Origin: Costus lasius
Taxonomy: Eukaryota > Streptophyta > Magnoliopsida > Zingiberales > Costaceae
NCBI GenBank assembly: GCA_027563935.2
Contig: CM050451.1
Location: 96,499,565-96,563,564 of the forward strand
DNA: 64,000 bases
Direction: 5' to 3'
The stretch's first letter is position 1; each line of letters opens with the position of its first letter. The notes beneath the pieces are model-generated. The model was not told where the DNA came from and did no database searches. It saw only the letters and a list, made by a program, of their open reading frames with translations. The position numbers and the translations under genes are program-made. This document shows positions 21,631 through 32,820 of the stretch, in pieces.

Positions 21631-23270
21631 CTATTTTCATATAAATATAACCACTATGTTAAATTTTAACTAATGATACCAAAGTGAAAAAAAATTCATA
21701 CTTGTTCTAGTTTTACTCTAAGACTAAAAGGATGCTAAACTAATTCAAAAAACCAAGTTCATATCTGCATTCATCACTAAATGCTCATTCCTATATAGCA
21801 TGTTCTAGTTTTACTCTTAAAACTAAAATGATGCTAAAACTAATTCACAAAAAATTAGTTGTATTCATCACTAGAAAAGTAAAACTTGCTTGAAAAGAAC
21901 ATTGCTTCGTAAGAGAAGCGTCATTAACAAGAACAATCTTGATGAATAATAAAGGTCATTAATTACAGCATTTGAGATCGAACAGTGATGGGATTGAACA
22001 AGTAATTAAACGCTGACCTACTTTTCATTTTCTCAACAATACAAAACCTATAACAAATCAAAAACACTGATGAGAAAAATGTACAGAAACAATACAAAAC
22101 CTATAACAAATCCAAGAGGATGAAAAAAATGAATACATTGTATGCTAAAAGATTCCTTATGCACATTTTAAATACACTAACACTTTTTCTAAAGCATGCG
22201 AGACGAATGTAAAAGAGAAAAGGTATAAAAAGCAATACGGACCGATATTAAAACACTTGCCCAAATAGATATTTTTTTAGCATAATTTTGAATGGATATA
22301 CCATGATCTAGATCCAAGTAGGTTTAGGCTTGATATTATTAGATACAGAGTAAATTAAAAAAAAAAGCTAATAAAAGATACAACAAAATGGCATGCAAAT
22401 GATAATAACATAAGCAAGAAGTACAAATATCAATTGCATAGCTGGAGCATGAAATAGGTACGAGCAGAAAGTGAAAGAAAAAAAAAACCAAGCATCAAAG
22501 CAAAAAATAATATTAAGTCTGGAATTAGATTGTTTGGACATAATTGCTTCCTTTCTTTGGAAGAAAAAGCCAAACATTTGGATAAAATAAGGAAGAAATA
22601 AGAGAGTTTGAGAAAAGGGTGGTGCTCAAGGAAGAATGCTTTTTTTTTCTACAAAGAAAAGCTTCAATTAGGTTCATGATAGTGAAAACACATTCAAAAT
22701 GGATGGGATCATGAGAAGGAACTCTATGCACTTTTTATGTCTGAGCTAACTATTCAATATTTGCCATCTGGTAAACCCCAATTGGCATACCAAGCATATG
22801 ATTCGAACTCAAATTGGTAACTAGCAGTTAGTATAGTTCAATATAACAATATTTGATTTCTAGCTTTGACTCACTTAGGAATCAACTTATCATGGCAAGT
22901 GTCAAATTTTGTGATAATGCATGGAACTGTACAAAATGCAGTCAAAAATAAGTTTACCAAGAAGATCCATTACTTAAGATGGAAAGAAACAATAAGTAAT
23001 CACATATCTAGTATCAAAGGGAAAGACATAATTTTGCAAAGTGCAGGTCAGAAGTTTAGCTACCATCAACCTACCAAATTGCTCAATCAAGATAATGCAG
23101 AAATAGATGACATTTCAGTCATACGAGATGGAGATAACGTAAAGCTATTTTTTTTGTAGCAGATAATGTAGAAATAGAACAACAATTTCAGTCATACAAG
23201 ATGGAGATTTCAGTCATACAAGATAATGCAGAAATAGAACAACAATTTCAGTGAACAACAATTTCTCTTT
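21631..23270. other. 5' non-coding part of the Harbinger element
   Basis: AT-rich with small local repeats: GTTCTAGTTTTACTCT..ACTAAAA at 21705 and 21805, ACAATACAAAACCTATAAC at 22036 and 22089, and GATAATG.AGAAATAGA near 23090, 23164 and 23223. The 97-codon plus frame at 22866-23159 has no recognisable domain and I do not call it a gene. Confidence 0.55.
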
Positions 23271-23945
23271 ATCAACCATATAAAGGCTATTTTTTTTTTG
23301 TAGCAGATGGCTAATGTAAAGCTGTTTTCTTTGTAGCAGATGGCTAAGACCGTAAAGCTAAGAAAAAAACTTAAGAAACCTGAAACCAGGGAGAAAATAG
23401 CTGATGACGGTGAGAGAGGTGGAGAAGAAACCAAACTCAGCTGGAGAAGGCGAGAGCTGAACGCGGACAGCAGCAAGAGGTGAAGGCGGACAGCGACGAG
23501 AGCTGAACGTGGACAACGGCGAGAGCTAAACACGGACAGCGGCGAGCGCTGAAGGCAGCTCTTACTTTGAGTATCTTACTTTGAGTTCTTACTTTGAGTA
23601 TCTTCTCAGAAAACATGCAGAGTTGTGTTAGGGGAGGAAAAACGACACAGGAGAAATGTGAGGCAGCTCTTTCTCTACCCAAATGTGTTCTTGATTATGC
23701 AAGCTTTAAAGATGTCGACATGGTTATTGAGGTAAGAACAACTGAAAAGAACTTTATGTAGCAGATGGCTACGATCGTAAAGCTGAGAAAAAACCAAACT
23801 CAGCTGGAGAAGGCGAGAGCTGATGGCGGCGAGAGCTGAAGGCGGATAGTGGCGAGATCTGATGGCGGACAGCGGCTGTGAGAGAGGCGGATGGCGGCGA
23901 GCGCTGACGGCAGCGAGACAGTAGAGAACGGCGGCGAGAGCTGAT
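23271..23945. repeat. Duplicated block and GGCGAGAGCTGA array at the Harbinger right end
   Basis: About 23330-23470 and 23756-23870 are copies of one block: AGCAGATGGCTA, CGTAAAGCT, then ACCAAACTCAGCTGGAGAAG. Each is followed by a degenerate run of the 12-base word GGCGAGAGCTGA with GCGGACAGC variants (23440-23550 and 23810-23945). Confidence 0.8.
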
Positions 23946-24091
23946 GGAAAGAGTGAATAGAATATTAGGGCTAGCGAGGAGTCGGGCGAACGAGGAGTCG
24001 GGCTGAAAAATCGGGCTCGAGAAGCAGCTTAGCAGCTCAGTTACTTAAGCCACTTAAGGGTTGGAACCGAGAAGTTAATAGCCAAACGCTC

Positions 24092-24318
24092 TAAATTCTC
24101 AAATTCCGCTGGCCGAAGAGTTATAAGCAGCTCCAGAATCTTGGCTACATGGGCCCACTATGAGAACAAAGAAGCCTATTCCTAATCTTAAGCATGTGCC
24201 AACAGGAAACAACTACCATATTAGATGTACTAGTCTATACCACCCAGTATCAATTTATTCGAACCCATTTAAAAGTGAACGGGTAGCTATGATTTGAGTT
24301 CGGATACGGTATAAACAG
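24092..24318. other. Short spacer between Harbinger element and gypsy LTR
   Basis: No gene. The phrase ACTACCATAT..GATGTACTAGTCTATACCA resembles DNA at about 9120-9160, so this is part of a dispersed repeat. Confidence 0.5.
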
Positions 24319-25564
24319 TGTTAGGCCCTGGATTCCCCAGTTCAGCCCAAGGCCCAGGGGGCCTGACTCAAGCCCAAATAGCAGCCCAAATCCCACATGG
24401 CGCCTGATTTACCAAGTAGCTCGAACGCGAGCACTTCGGACGGAGACGACACCGTCGTCGGCTGCAGGCGACGCGAGGAAATCGGCAGCGCGACGAGGGC
24501 AAGGACGGCGTCTCTACGAGATTCGGAAGCAGAGCGAGCTTTGCGGACGCGGAGTCTTCATTGAGAGGCGGATGGCGGCTGCGAGTGGTGCGGACGGACC
24601 GAGTCTTCAGCAGCAGCTCGAGCGCGAGATACAGGCGGCAGACTCGTTCTGCGTCGCCAAAGATAGCAGAGCCGGAGGCGCCGCCTCTGCCCTTTAAAGC
24701 CAGCAACGAGACGATGGGAGCGGCATCATCTCCAGGCAATGAGTTTAAGGATCGATCTCCACCAACGGGCATTAAGAGAGGGAGCGACCTTGAGAGATTG
24801 TACTCATCGACAGTGGTCGACGGCGAGGGAAGGGAAGGGGGCGACGGTGACTAGGGTTACCGACGAGTGAGGTTTAGGGTTTTGTAGCTTCTGAGGTAAT
24901 AAGATCAAGCTTTCCCTATCTCTTGTGCTCTTTCCCCTGTTCCTGAGTTCCGCGGCGATGTCTTCAGCGTAATCCCGGCGGCGGACGACGGACGATGGTG
25001 TTCGGTCGATGACGAAGGGCGGAGGCGGCGTCTCCGATTCCCGACTGGCACCCTCGGCCTCCGACGAGCGACAGAAGGATGACGCAGCGGCGTCGGCGTA
25101 GCGGGTCGAAGACGAAGGCGGAACAGTGTTTCGAACAGCGTTCGAAACGAGGAGCGAGTCAACGAAACTCGCGGTCAACTGTGAAATCTGATTTCGAAGC
25201 CGAAATCGATTTCGACGGCTGGCGTCAACATCCGAAGAGATTACGCAAGCGGCGAAAATCGGTGGCTGACGTCGGCGCGACATCAGCAACCCAAATTAAA
25301 TCGGCGAGGGGAAAATTGCGGTCAAACATTAATTTTGACCGAGAGGAGATTTCTAATTATGGTTGATTATCTAATTAGGGTTAGGGTTTTGCCGTGCGAT
25401 TTGTAATTTGGGGAAATAAAAATTGAGCGGGGAAGTTAGGGTTTCTGATTTGGGGGTGAGATTTGCCCAGAAACCCTAGAGTGTTTGCGTTCCGGTGTTT
25501 CGCCAGACGACCTTGAGATAGCGGATAAGCGCTGTTTTTAGGTCGATCCGACCGGGGCATGAAA
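24319..25564 (+). mobile_element. 5' LTR of a plus-strand Ty3/gypsy element
   Basis: Begins TGTTAGGCCCTGG and ends CCGGGGCATGAAA just before a primer-binding site. The same start (TGTTAGGCCCTGGAG) and end (CCGGGGCGTGACA) bound the LTRs of the small element at 58310-60584, which fixes the boundaries here and shows that the terminal CA has mutated to AA. The interior is GC-rich with many overlapping chance frames. The plus frame at 25079-25366 and the minus frames at 24368-25289 are of this type. Confidence 0.65.
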
Positions 25565-25566
25565 AT

Positions 25567-25580
25567 AGGTATCAAAGGCT
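25567..25580 (+). other. Primer-binding site, initiator-Met tRNA type (decayed)
   Basis: AGGTATCAAAGGCT stands where TGGTATCAGAGCC, complementary to the 3' end of plant initiator tRNA-Met, is expected: two bases after the LTR and about 15 bases before the gag start. It differs at a few positions, consistent with decay. Confidence 0.6.
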
Positions 25581-25596
25581 AAAGAGATCCAGCAGC

Positions 25597-26541
25597 ATGG
25601 TGAATCAAGGAGATCGTATAGCACGAATCGAGCAGGTGCACGGTTTGACAGGAAACAGCAAAGACGCGGTGGTTCCTCAGGTGGAGGACCTCCATCGCAC
25701 GATAGAGGAACAAAGGTTGCAGATCCTTGCCCTCCAACAGACTTTGGCTGGAGTAGTGGAGGCTCCCCAAACTGTTGAAGGCATGGCGGCACTGCAAGAA
25801 CAACTAGGGGTCTTGCAAGGACAAGTGGCGACTTTGGCAACACAGGTAGCCAACACCACGGCGACCCAGCAGCAGATATTGGCGGACCTTGCGGTGATGC
25901 GCAGGCACAAGGAGGTGCCCCTACAACAGCCAGGACGGAGTATGGGGCTCCCAACGGGAAGGTTCGCACCCTAGAACCTGCAGTGTTCAAGGGGGCTAGA
26001 TCGGGCAAAGTATTGGGTAATTTTCTATGGGATATGCAACAATACTTTGATGCTAACCATGTTTCAGACTAGGAGAATGTGAGGGTGTGCACCGTATACC
26101 TCTCAGATGATGCAAAACATTGGTGGAGGACCAAAATTGATTCGACATCGGAGACAGCTAGTTGGACATGGGAGGTGTTCCGAAAGGAGCTGCGACAGCA
26201 GTTCCTTCCCGGAAACTCGGTGGACCAGGCGCAAGAGGCGGTGGATTGATTAAAGCACACGGGGACGATCTAGGAGTATGTTTAGGGCGTTCTCCGCGCT
26301 GATGTTGGAGCCACCTGAGTTGGCGGAGGGAGACAGGAGGTACTTCTTCCTCCGAAATCTCCAACCATGGGCGGCGGCAGAGATCCGACGACATGCGCCG
26401 CAAGACTGGAGGACGGCCGCGGCGATAGCTGAGTCTCTCGTGGACCAGAGAACTTCAGGGACGACCTTTCAGAGAGCACAAAGGTCGCCCCCCGAAGCGA
26501 CCATCTCCAACTAGAGCAAGAGCGTCAGAGAGAGAGAGGCT
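25597..26541 (+). pseudogene. Ty3/gypsy gag, interrupted by an LTR
   Basis: Starts MVNQGDRIARIEQVHGLTGN with an N-terminal coiled-coil-like region (LQILALQQTLAGVVEAPQTV) to about 25971, where a frameshift ends the frame. The capsid domain follows in other frames: VFKGARSGKVLGNFLWDMQ, YLSDDAKHWWRTKIDSTSE, FRKELRQQFLPGNSVDQAQE, YFFLRNLQPWAAAEIRRHAP. There are at least three stop codons (after VSD, AVD and GTI) and a second frameshift near 26288. The frame runs into the Athila-type LTR at 26542, so nucleocapsid and pol are absent. The order LTR, PBS, gag on the plus strand identifies the 5' part of one element. Confidence 0.8.
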
Positions 26542-28423
26542 TGATAGCGCCCACAGATATAGTAGGTGTTTCCTGCAAGTGCATGGGACTATCGAAGTAA
26601 TAAAACATCGATCCCACAGGGAATAATGGGCAAATACCACGGATCTCGAGATGGCTAGCTAGACGATATCGAAATTGGTGAAGTTTAAGATAACGAAATA
26701 ATTAAAAGTGCAGGAATGTAAATAGAGGAAATCACACGAGAGGATTCTAATGAGGAGATGTATCAGGATATGGGCTCACCACATTGACTCCTTACAGTCG
26801 AATACCCAATTCTATTACCTAAGTCCTGTCAAGTTCAAGGGAGTTCAGCTTCCTTGTCACGTAGGTAGCTCCCCTCCGAGAATCTCGTTCGCTTCCACGA
26901 GCTAGATTACCGATCCAAATCGTAGGGTTCTAATGTGCGATCGGACTAGAGTCCTTCCACGGCATCTAAGCTTCTTATAACCCTCTCAAATGAATACAGG
27001 TCTGCGAGCGAGGCGTGCCCCCTAGAGACGCTGATTTACAAACTTCACTTGAGGTAATTAAAAGCTCGAACACTCCCTTTCAGGTAGTGTAGGCATGGCG
27101 TGCCAACGATAAGGATAAACCCTCAACCTAATGGATCGGATGCGCAGTCGGACTAGAATCTCTCCGACGCGTCTAAGCTCCCTACAATCACGTGAGCGAG
27201 TACGAATCTACGAGCAAGTTTTTCTCCCCGGAATCTGATTTACAAACCTCACCTTGGGATTTCCCTAAGTGAGTACAATCCAACGGGCAAGTTTTCTCCT
27301 CTAGATTAGATTAATGAACCTCACCCTTGCGACTCAAGGCTCAAGCTTATCTTTCCGGGTAATGCAGGCATTGCACACTCAAAAGGTCAAGCAAGGACTT
27401 TGGCTAATAGAATTAACTATCACGACTTGTAAATCGTCAAGGGCTACCCCCACATCCTGATTTAGTGTTTAGCCTACCATGTTTACACTAGCAACATAGA
27501 CAATAATCCTTAACAGCATGTGCATACACGGAATCGTGCAGGAAATACAACGCAAAGATAGGATCATACGTTGCTATGCAAGTTCATACAATAAATGCAA
27601 GAAGTAAATGATACTTGTAAATCTTCCTTACAAACTCGATTTTGAGGTGATAACACAATAAGATCTTCAATGAGTTCTGGTGCGCATCCTCTACTCCTCC
27701 TGCAGCAAGCGTCCTTCCTCTTTCTTTTCTCCCGTGTGAACCCCTCTCTTTTCTCCTCTTCTTCTCTCTTTTATTTCCTCAAGTTAGTGGGCTATTGTCC
27801 CTTCCCCATGCCCTGCAAAAGTTGTTGTAGCTGCTGTAGTTATCCAACAAAAGAAGTCTTCGCTGCCAGCCTCCATATCCTGCAAAGTTCAGTCGTCCAT
27901 CCCTTACAAAATGATGATTTCGTAACCAAAATCTCCCCTAAAAGCTGCTCCATGCCCCCTTTGTCAACGGGGGAGAAAGTTCCTTAACGCCCTTCAGCCT
28001 TCCTTTATGTTAGATTGAAGAAATCTGGGCTAAAATCGTGATTTCATAACAAGTGGGTCCGCGATCTCGGGCGAGAATTTGGTAATGACCCGGTCGTGAT
28101 TTGTCAATTTCAACTTCAGGTATAATGACGATCACAGGCGTAATTCTGATCGGGACCCGGTCGTGATTTCCAACGAAGGCTTCAATGAATCCGAAAACTT
28201 CTGGTTAGGATGATCTTGAGTTAGGATGAGCTCCTCTACTACCAAAGTCCCAGAATCTACCCTCTTTATGGTCGTTTTGATTTGAAAACGTGAAAATACC
28301 GAAACAGATGTAGATTCCATAGATGTATCCAAATAAAGGCAATTATACGACTTAAAGTCGTGAAATGAGAATGATTTCATTAGTAAAATAGCATGTAAAA
28401 CTTTATATAAATCTGTGTCAACA
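26542..28423 (-). mobile_element. Athila-type 3' LTR, copy 2 (1.88 kb)
   Basis: Minus-strand start TGTTGACACAGA at 28423, end GCGCTATCA at 26542. It is preceded, in minus sense, by CTTGAGGACAAGCAAAG, the well-conserved block upstream of the polypurine tract in Athila/Tat elements. The tract itself has decayed to TAGTCGTAGGTATTC. It contains the same GGTCGTGA dyad words as copy 1 (about 28040-28170). Confidence 0.75.
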
Positions 28424-28726
28424 GAATACCTACGACTAAAATCTTTGCTTGTCCTCAAGCAAATTGGAATGAAATACCATGAGGGTTGTTCAACTGAAGT
28501 TTTACTCCCCAACGATCTATAAATGCAAAATAATTACAGCTAGTCACAGGATGCACAAACCACTGTATACTTTAAAGATGTCAAGATGAAAAGCAAAGCA
28601 TCTAGGTCAGTTCTATGGGCAACAATTGTACGATAATATTGGATAAAAATAGTTCCTTATCACATGAAGCACTAATCTACTTAAAGCACTCAGATGGTGA
28701 ACCCTAAGGTAGTAGTGAAGGTCTTG

Positions 28727-29041
28727 CTCATAACTTCGGTACCTCCGCTCTCTTTTTTTTTCTCTTTTTATTTCTGCAATACCAAGCCGTAGCTTCGGTA
28801 CCACTGCTTTCTTTCTTTCTTTTTGGTTTACAGTGCCAAGTCACAACTTTGGTACCACTGCCCCTTGTCTTTCACTTTTCTTTTTCTCTTTGTGGCAGTG
28901 CCAAGCTGTAGCTTCGGTACCACTGCTCTTTTTCTTCTTTTATTTTCTCTTTTTGTCGGGCAGTGCCAAGTTGTAACTTCGGTACCACTGCCTTTTGTTT
29001 TCCTCTTTTCTTTCTCTCAACTTCTTATACGGTGCCAAGTT
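28727..29041. repeat. Hairpin-bearing tandem array, copy 2
   Basis: Five units as in copy 1. The palindromes are slightly better matched here: GCAGTGCCAAG...GGTACCACTGC recurs with TACC, where copy 1 often has TATC. Polypyrimidine spacers lie between units. Confidence 0.85.
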
Positions 29042-30125
29042 AGAGGAACTCGAACCAAAACTAATATCGAGAGTTTCCAAGAGTGGTAAGTGTATGTCAA
29101 GTGGTTTGGGCTAAGATTATCCAAACAAATAGTACTCATGTTGGGATATAGATAGTTCCCATATTCAAAGCTTATCAAAGTTCAATCCTCAAGTGCTCAT
29201 TGTATAAGGAATCAAGTGACTAGGTGAATTGTTTAGCATGCAATATACTCTCAATGTAGTGTGGGAATATAAATCAATCATGAATAAAGTAAATGAACAA
29301 GAATCAATCATGAATGAGGAAAATATCAATCAACGAAAATAAAAAATTTCAGCTAGGACCTACGACTTAGGCTTTTACGTGTTTAGGAAGTATTCGTCAG
29401 CAAGGTTCAAAGCTTATCAACAAAATCATACTGAGAACATATGAGAAAGGTGCAGCATGTTATCAAAGCATCTAGGTCTATTGACAAGGTATGAAGAAAT
29501 ACATTATGGTGGTGCCTATGTAAAATTGAAGCATAATAAAAGCAAAGCACATGTCATGAAGGAAGAGCATATTGTAAACAGAGTTCATAATGTTCGATGT
29601 ACGTCCAGCAGTAAAAGAGTTTAAAGTTGGCAAGTTCGGTATGACCGCACATGCGTAGCATCACATCAGTCATTATCAGTTTAATTAACAAAATCATCAG
29701 CATGAAGTCAAAGTATCAGTGCAACATTTTATTAACAAATGCATAAAAGTCATGCCGAAAGTGTAGCAAAAAGATGCAAACATGATAAGTATGCTACAAT
29801 AAAGATGTCTTTGCAAAGTTAAATCTTCATAAAGCAACGTGCAATAAGAACAATATGAAAGGTTTCTAAGGTTGTGGCAGATGTGCCACAACAGCACGTT
29901 AATAATATCACAACAAGCAGTAACAGTTCAACAGTACCAATAGTTCGTGCAACATCATAAAGTCAAAGTACCAGCACAACACCTCATCATAAGATTCATA
30001 AGAGTCACGACGACCTATCAAAATGTGTAAGTACCCTCACCCGAAGCAAAAGATGCATCATCCCAGATGCATATAGTATAGGCATATATCAAAAGGGGTG
30101 AGGGAAGACTTACTAGAGTGCAGCC
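29042..30125. other. Non-coding 3' region of the Athila-like element, copy 2
   Basis: Counterpart of 16143-17232, with the same repeated words. No frame is conserved between the copies. Confidence 0.6.
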
Positions 30126-31394
30126 CTACTCACTGCACTCAGCCGGGTCATCAACGTCATCGTCGTCGGCTGGCTCGGAGGAATCAGAGACATGGATGGT
30201 GTCGTCGGCATCCTCGTCTTCATCCCGCGGTGGTGGTGGAGCCAAGTTGCTGTGGAGGAAAACTTCAATACAGTTCACTGTATCCATCAGGGCTGCTAGC
30301 TGCTTCCCTTGGTGGATCTGATCCTGCCAGAGCAGATGGAGCATATCTTCCGTAGAAGGGCACGCGGCAGTCCGAGGCTGTCCACCGATAGAGGAGCCGG
30401 GGTCCATGTCGAGAGGTGTAGCCTAGTCGTCCAGTGCAGCAGAGTCGGGATGAAGGCGCTAGTTGGCGCTGTCCCTGATATCAGTTCGGGCAGAATTTGG
30501 AAGCGCCATAGTGATAGTGGTGTCCGCGAAGGTCAGATGATATATATCGCCCCTCCTAACAATCATCTTTGTTGAAAGTAGATGTTCAATGTCTAGTCGT
30601 CTGCTTCCTATCGCCTCCGGCTGTCCATAAGGGTTGTGGCCCAGAGATAAAGCGATAGTAGTGATCATGCCACCAATACAGATAACTCCTTTCTGAGCGT
30701 GGGCGACGCGCAAGAACTGCCGGGCGAGATGATAGCTGGCGTTAATCTGGAAACCATAAAGAAGACCCCACAAGCACAACAACTCAGGCTGGTGAACAAT
30801 TCCATCTCCCTCTCTTGCCAAGATGGAGTGGGCAAGCAAACAGTGTGCATAGCGGATACAGGGGTTCGAAAGGGTGGAAGCTCAGGCGTTCCTTGGTGAA
30901 TAGGCTGTCATGGATGATACGCAACGTCAGAAGATGTCCTCATTGAAGTTAGGAGGACCGAGCCTGGATGCATAGGCTGGAAATCCAAAGATATCATTCA
31001 GATCTGCCACAGTCAGGCGATACTCATTGTTGGATAGCCTGAATGTAATCAAGCCTGGGTCGGTCTCTATTGCCGAAACTTTAACCTCAATGGAGCCGAG
31101 AAACTCGAGAGTAAAGGAGATGTAGGTGGGCTGTGCGTATTGAAGGAATCTCCCCCAGCCAAACTACCTAAACATCCAGAGTAGATCATCGAAAATCCCA
31201 AGTGTGGCGAGTGAAGGTGGGTCGATGTACCGTGTATTGATTATGCGGCGGTTGGAGAGCACCTGATACCTAGCAGCTTGATGATTATCCCTCATTTGGA
31301 GTTCTGGTGGTGCAGCCTGTTGTTGTTGAGGTGTCGGTCGAGGGCTCGTGGCTCCGGCTGGTCGCTTCCCAGTATTTTTCCTTCGTGGCGGCAT
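30126..31394 (-). pseudogene. ATHILA ORF-1-like protein, copy 2
   Basis: Same protein as 18506-17233, starting MPPRRKNTGKRPAGATSPRP and ending DDVDDPAECSE. Here the first stop is a TAG at 31161-31163 after LLWMFR, where copy 1 has CAG (glutamine). Further stops follow (DIF*R near 30920, DSAN*R near 30468). The segment 30407-30126 carries the C-terminal part MDPGSSIGGQPRTAACPSTE with the acidic tail. The 5' leader resembles a plant gene (AACCCTAAG, GC-rich, CCGGCCACC). The two copies carry different early stops, so they decayed independently after duplication. Confidence 0.72.
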
Positions 31395-31589
31395 GGTCGC
31401 TCAAATAGATGGTTGCGGAACAGAGGTTGAGCGAGCGAGAAAAGGTTGAGAACCTGGAATGAGAGCTCGCCGGAGGTGGCCGGAGTGTCGGTGGTCGGCG
31501 GCGAAGCAGACGGCGGGCAGGTGAGTCGGGTCGCCGCGAAATGTACGAAAGTGGAGAAAAATCGGGAACCCTAAGTGGAAAACTCGGGC

Positions 31590-32682
31590 GAGCTGCTTAA
31601 GTGAAAGCTTTAACTGGTTTCTTAATGGGTCGGGCTGGCCAGGCGGATCCGTTAAGCTACTGAGGTTTAGTGATCACGCCCGAGATTTCCATCATGCCCT
31701 GGTCATGATTCTCCCACGGTCTTTTAACGCAAACCTTCACAGTGGTGTCTTTGATCACTGGGCAGCCGTGATGCTTTCGTCAAATATGTAAGCGTCCTGT
31801 CTCCTGAAAGTCTTGCCCATGATCTTTGTCGTGACTCACCCGTGATTGTCTTTTGTATGATTGTGTGTGAATTTCACGGCCGTGGCTCTAGTTATGGGTC
31901 TGCCGTGAACCTTTTGACGGATAATTTGTGTTTTGCTTCTTTGGAAAATTTCGGTCACGACTTTCAGCGTTCCCCGGTCGTGATCTTCTTGTGAAATCCT
32001 TTATTACTGATTATGGCCGTGGCTTTAGTGTCTTTCTTGCCGTAATGCTCTCGGCGAATTTTATGATGTTTGAGCTGAGTGAGAATCACGATCGAGATTT
32101 CTATCGGGACCCGCCCGTGATTTTAGAAAGATCGGCAGAAAATACCCCTTTCCACTACATCAGTTTGCGATATTCCTGTGTCATTCAAGATCAAGTAAAA
32201 TCATCAATATCCACAGCTAAACAAATAGAGATATAGCAAACAATGCGAGTAGTGAAAGGGCACATCAAGGCCCAAATCTCAACTTTAACATCAGTTTCAA
32301 TTTCATAAGAGTCAATAGGCAATGCTGAAGATAAGTTTCCAAATAGAACGGTTTAACATCAATTGGCGCGAGTGTAGCTTGCATCGTTCTCGTGAGTGTT
32401 TCTTGTTGAGGATCTTCTCACCCTACTCCAAAATTTGATATTCCGCGCCGATATTTAGAGTTCGAAATAGTGCATGCGCATTTTCTGCAAAATTTGCCAT
32501 TAGTGATAGATATCAAAACCATGCATTTAGAACAAAAATAGACGAAGCTAGGAGATGAAATTCAAACTTACAACGGAGGAAACTAGGATGTTCTTAAGAT
32601 GTGCAAGCTAAATCAAACTAACATAAAACATGTAGATAAGAGAACGAAAAATGCTGAAAACAAATTTAACTAAAGTAAGAAG
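31590..32682 (-). other. Spacer between pol and ORF-1-like gene, with dyad motifs
   Basis: About 31640-32130 contains many CACG/CGTG words arranged as near-palindromes (GATCACGCCCG, GGCAGCCGTGAT, TCACGGCCGTGG, CCCCGGTCGTGATC, ATCACGATCGAGAT), in the style of the Athila LTR interiors. On the minus strand, TGAATGACACAGG near 32180 and CAAATTTTGCAGA near 32490 look like splice acceptors, which could allow a spliced message for the downstream gene. The 102-codon plus frame at 31928-32236 is probably chance. Confidence 0.45.
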
Positions 32683-32820
32683 CTTGGGTTGCCTCCCAAG
32701 AAGCGCTGATTTATTGGTCCGTCAGCTTGACCACAGTCAATGTCATTCTGGTGAAGAGGGGTCCGTGAGGAGCAGTGCAGTCCCCTCTGGTATCGGTTCA
32801 TGGGAGAAGTAGTGCTTAAG

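Larger units (their letters stand above)
18721..24088 (-). mobile_element. PIF/Harbinger DNA transposon
   Basis: Two genes typical of this superfamily lie head-to-tail on the minus strand: a Myb/SANT-like DNA-binding protein and a DDE transposase. Proposed ends are CGTTTGGCCTAGCTTCTGC at 18721 and, inverted, CGTTTGGCTATTAACTTCTC ending at 24088, each flanked by CTC (18718-18720 and 24089-24091), a 3-bp duplication as expected for the superfamily. The length of 5.4 kb is usual for an autonomous copy. Both genes carry stop codons, so the element is inactive. The right 0.8 kb is GC-rich and repetitive. The ends are inferred from a short perfect match. Confidence 0.7.
26088..31589. repeat. Segmental duplication, copy 2 (5.5 kb)
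   Basis: Same content and order as 13206-18713. Here both flanks continue logically: gag N-terminus, PBS and LTR on the left, and Athila-type pol on the right. This copy therefore represents the parental arrangement more closely. Differences from copy 1 are scattered substitutions and small indels. Confidence 0.85.

Noticed and set aside
22866..23159. 97-codon plus frame inside the Harbinger element
   Set aside because: Opposite strand to both element genes, no domain, ends in repeated DNA; no support as a gene.
24368..25366. Multiple frames in the gypsy LTR (up to 161 codons)
   Set aside because: GC-rich LTR with all six frames partly open; limits coincide with LTR features, not with a gene.
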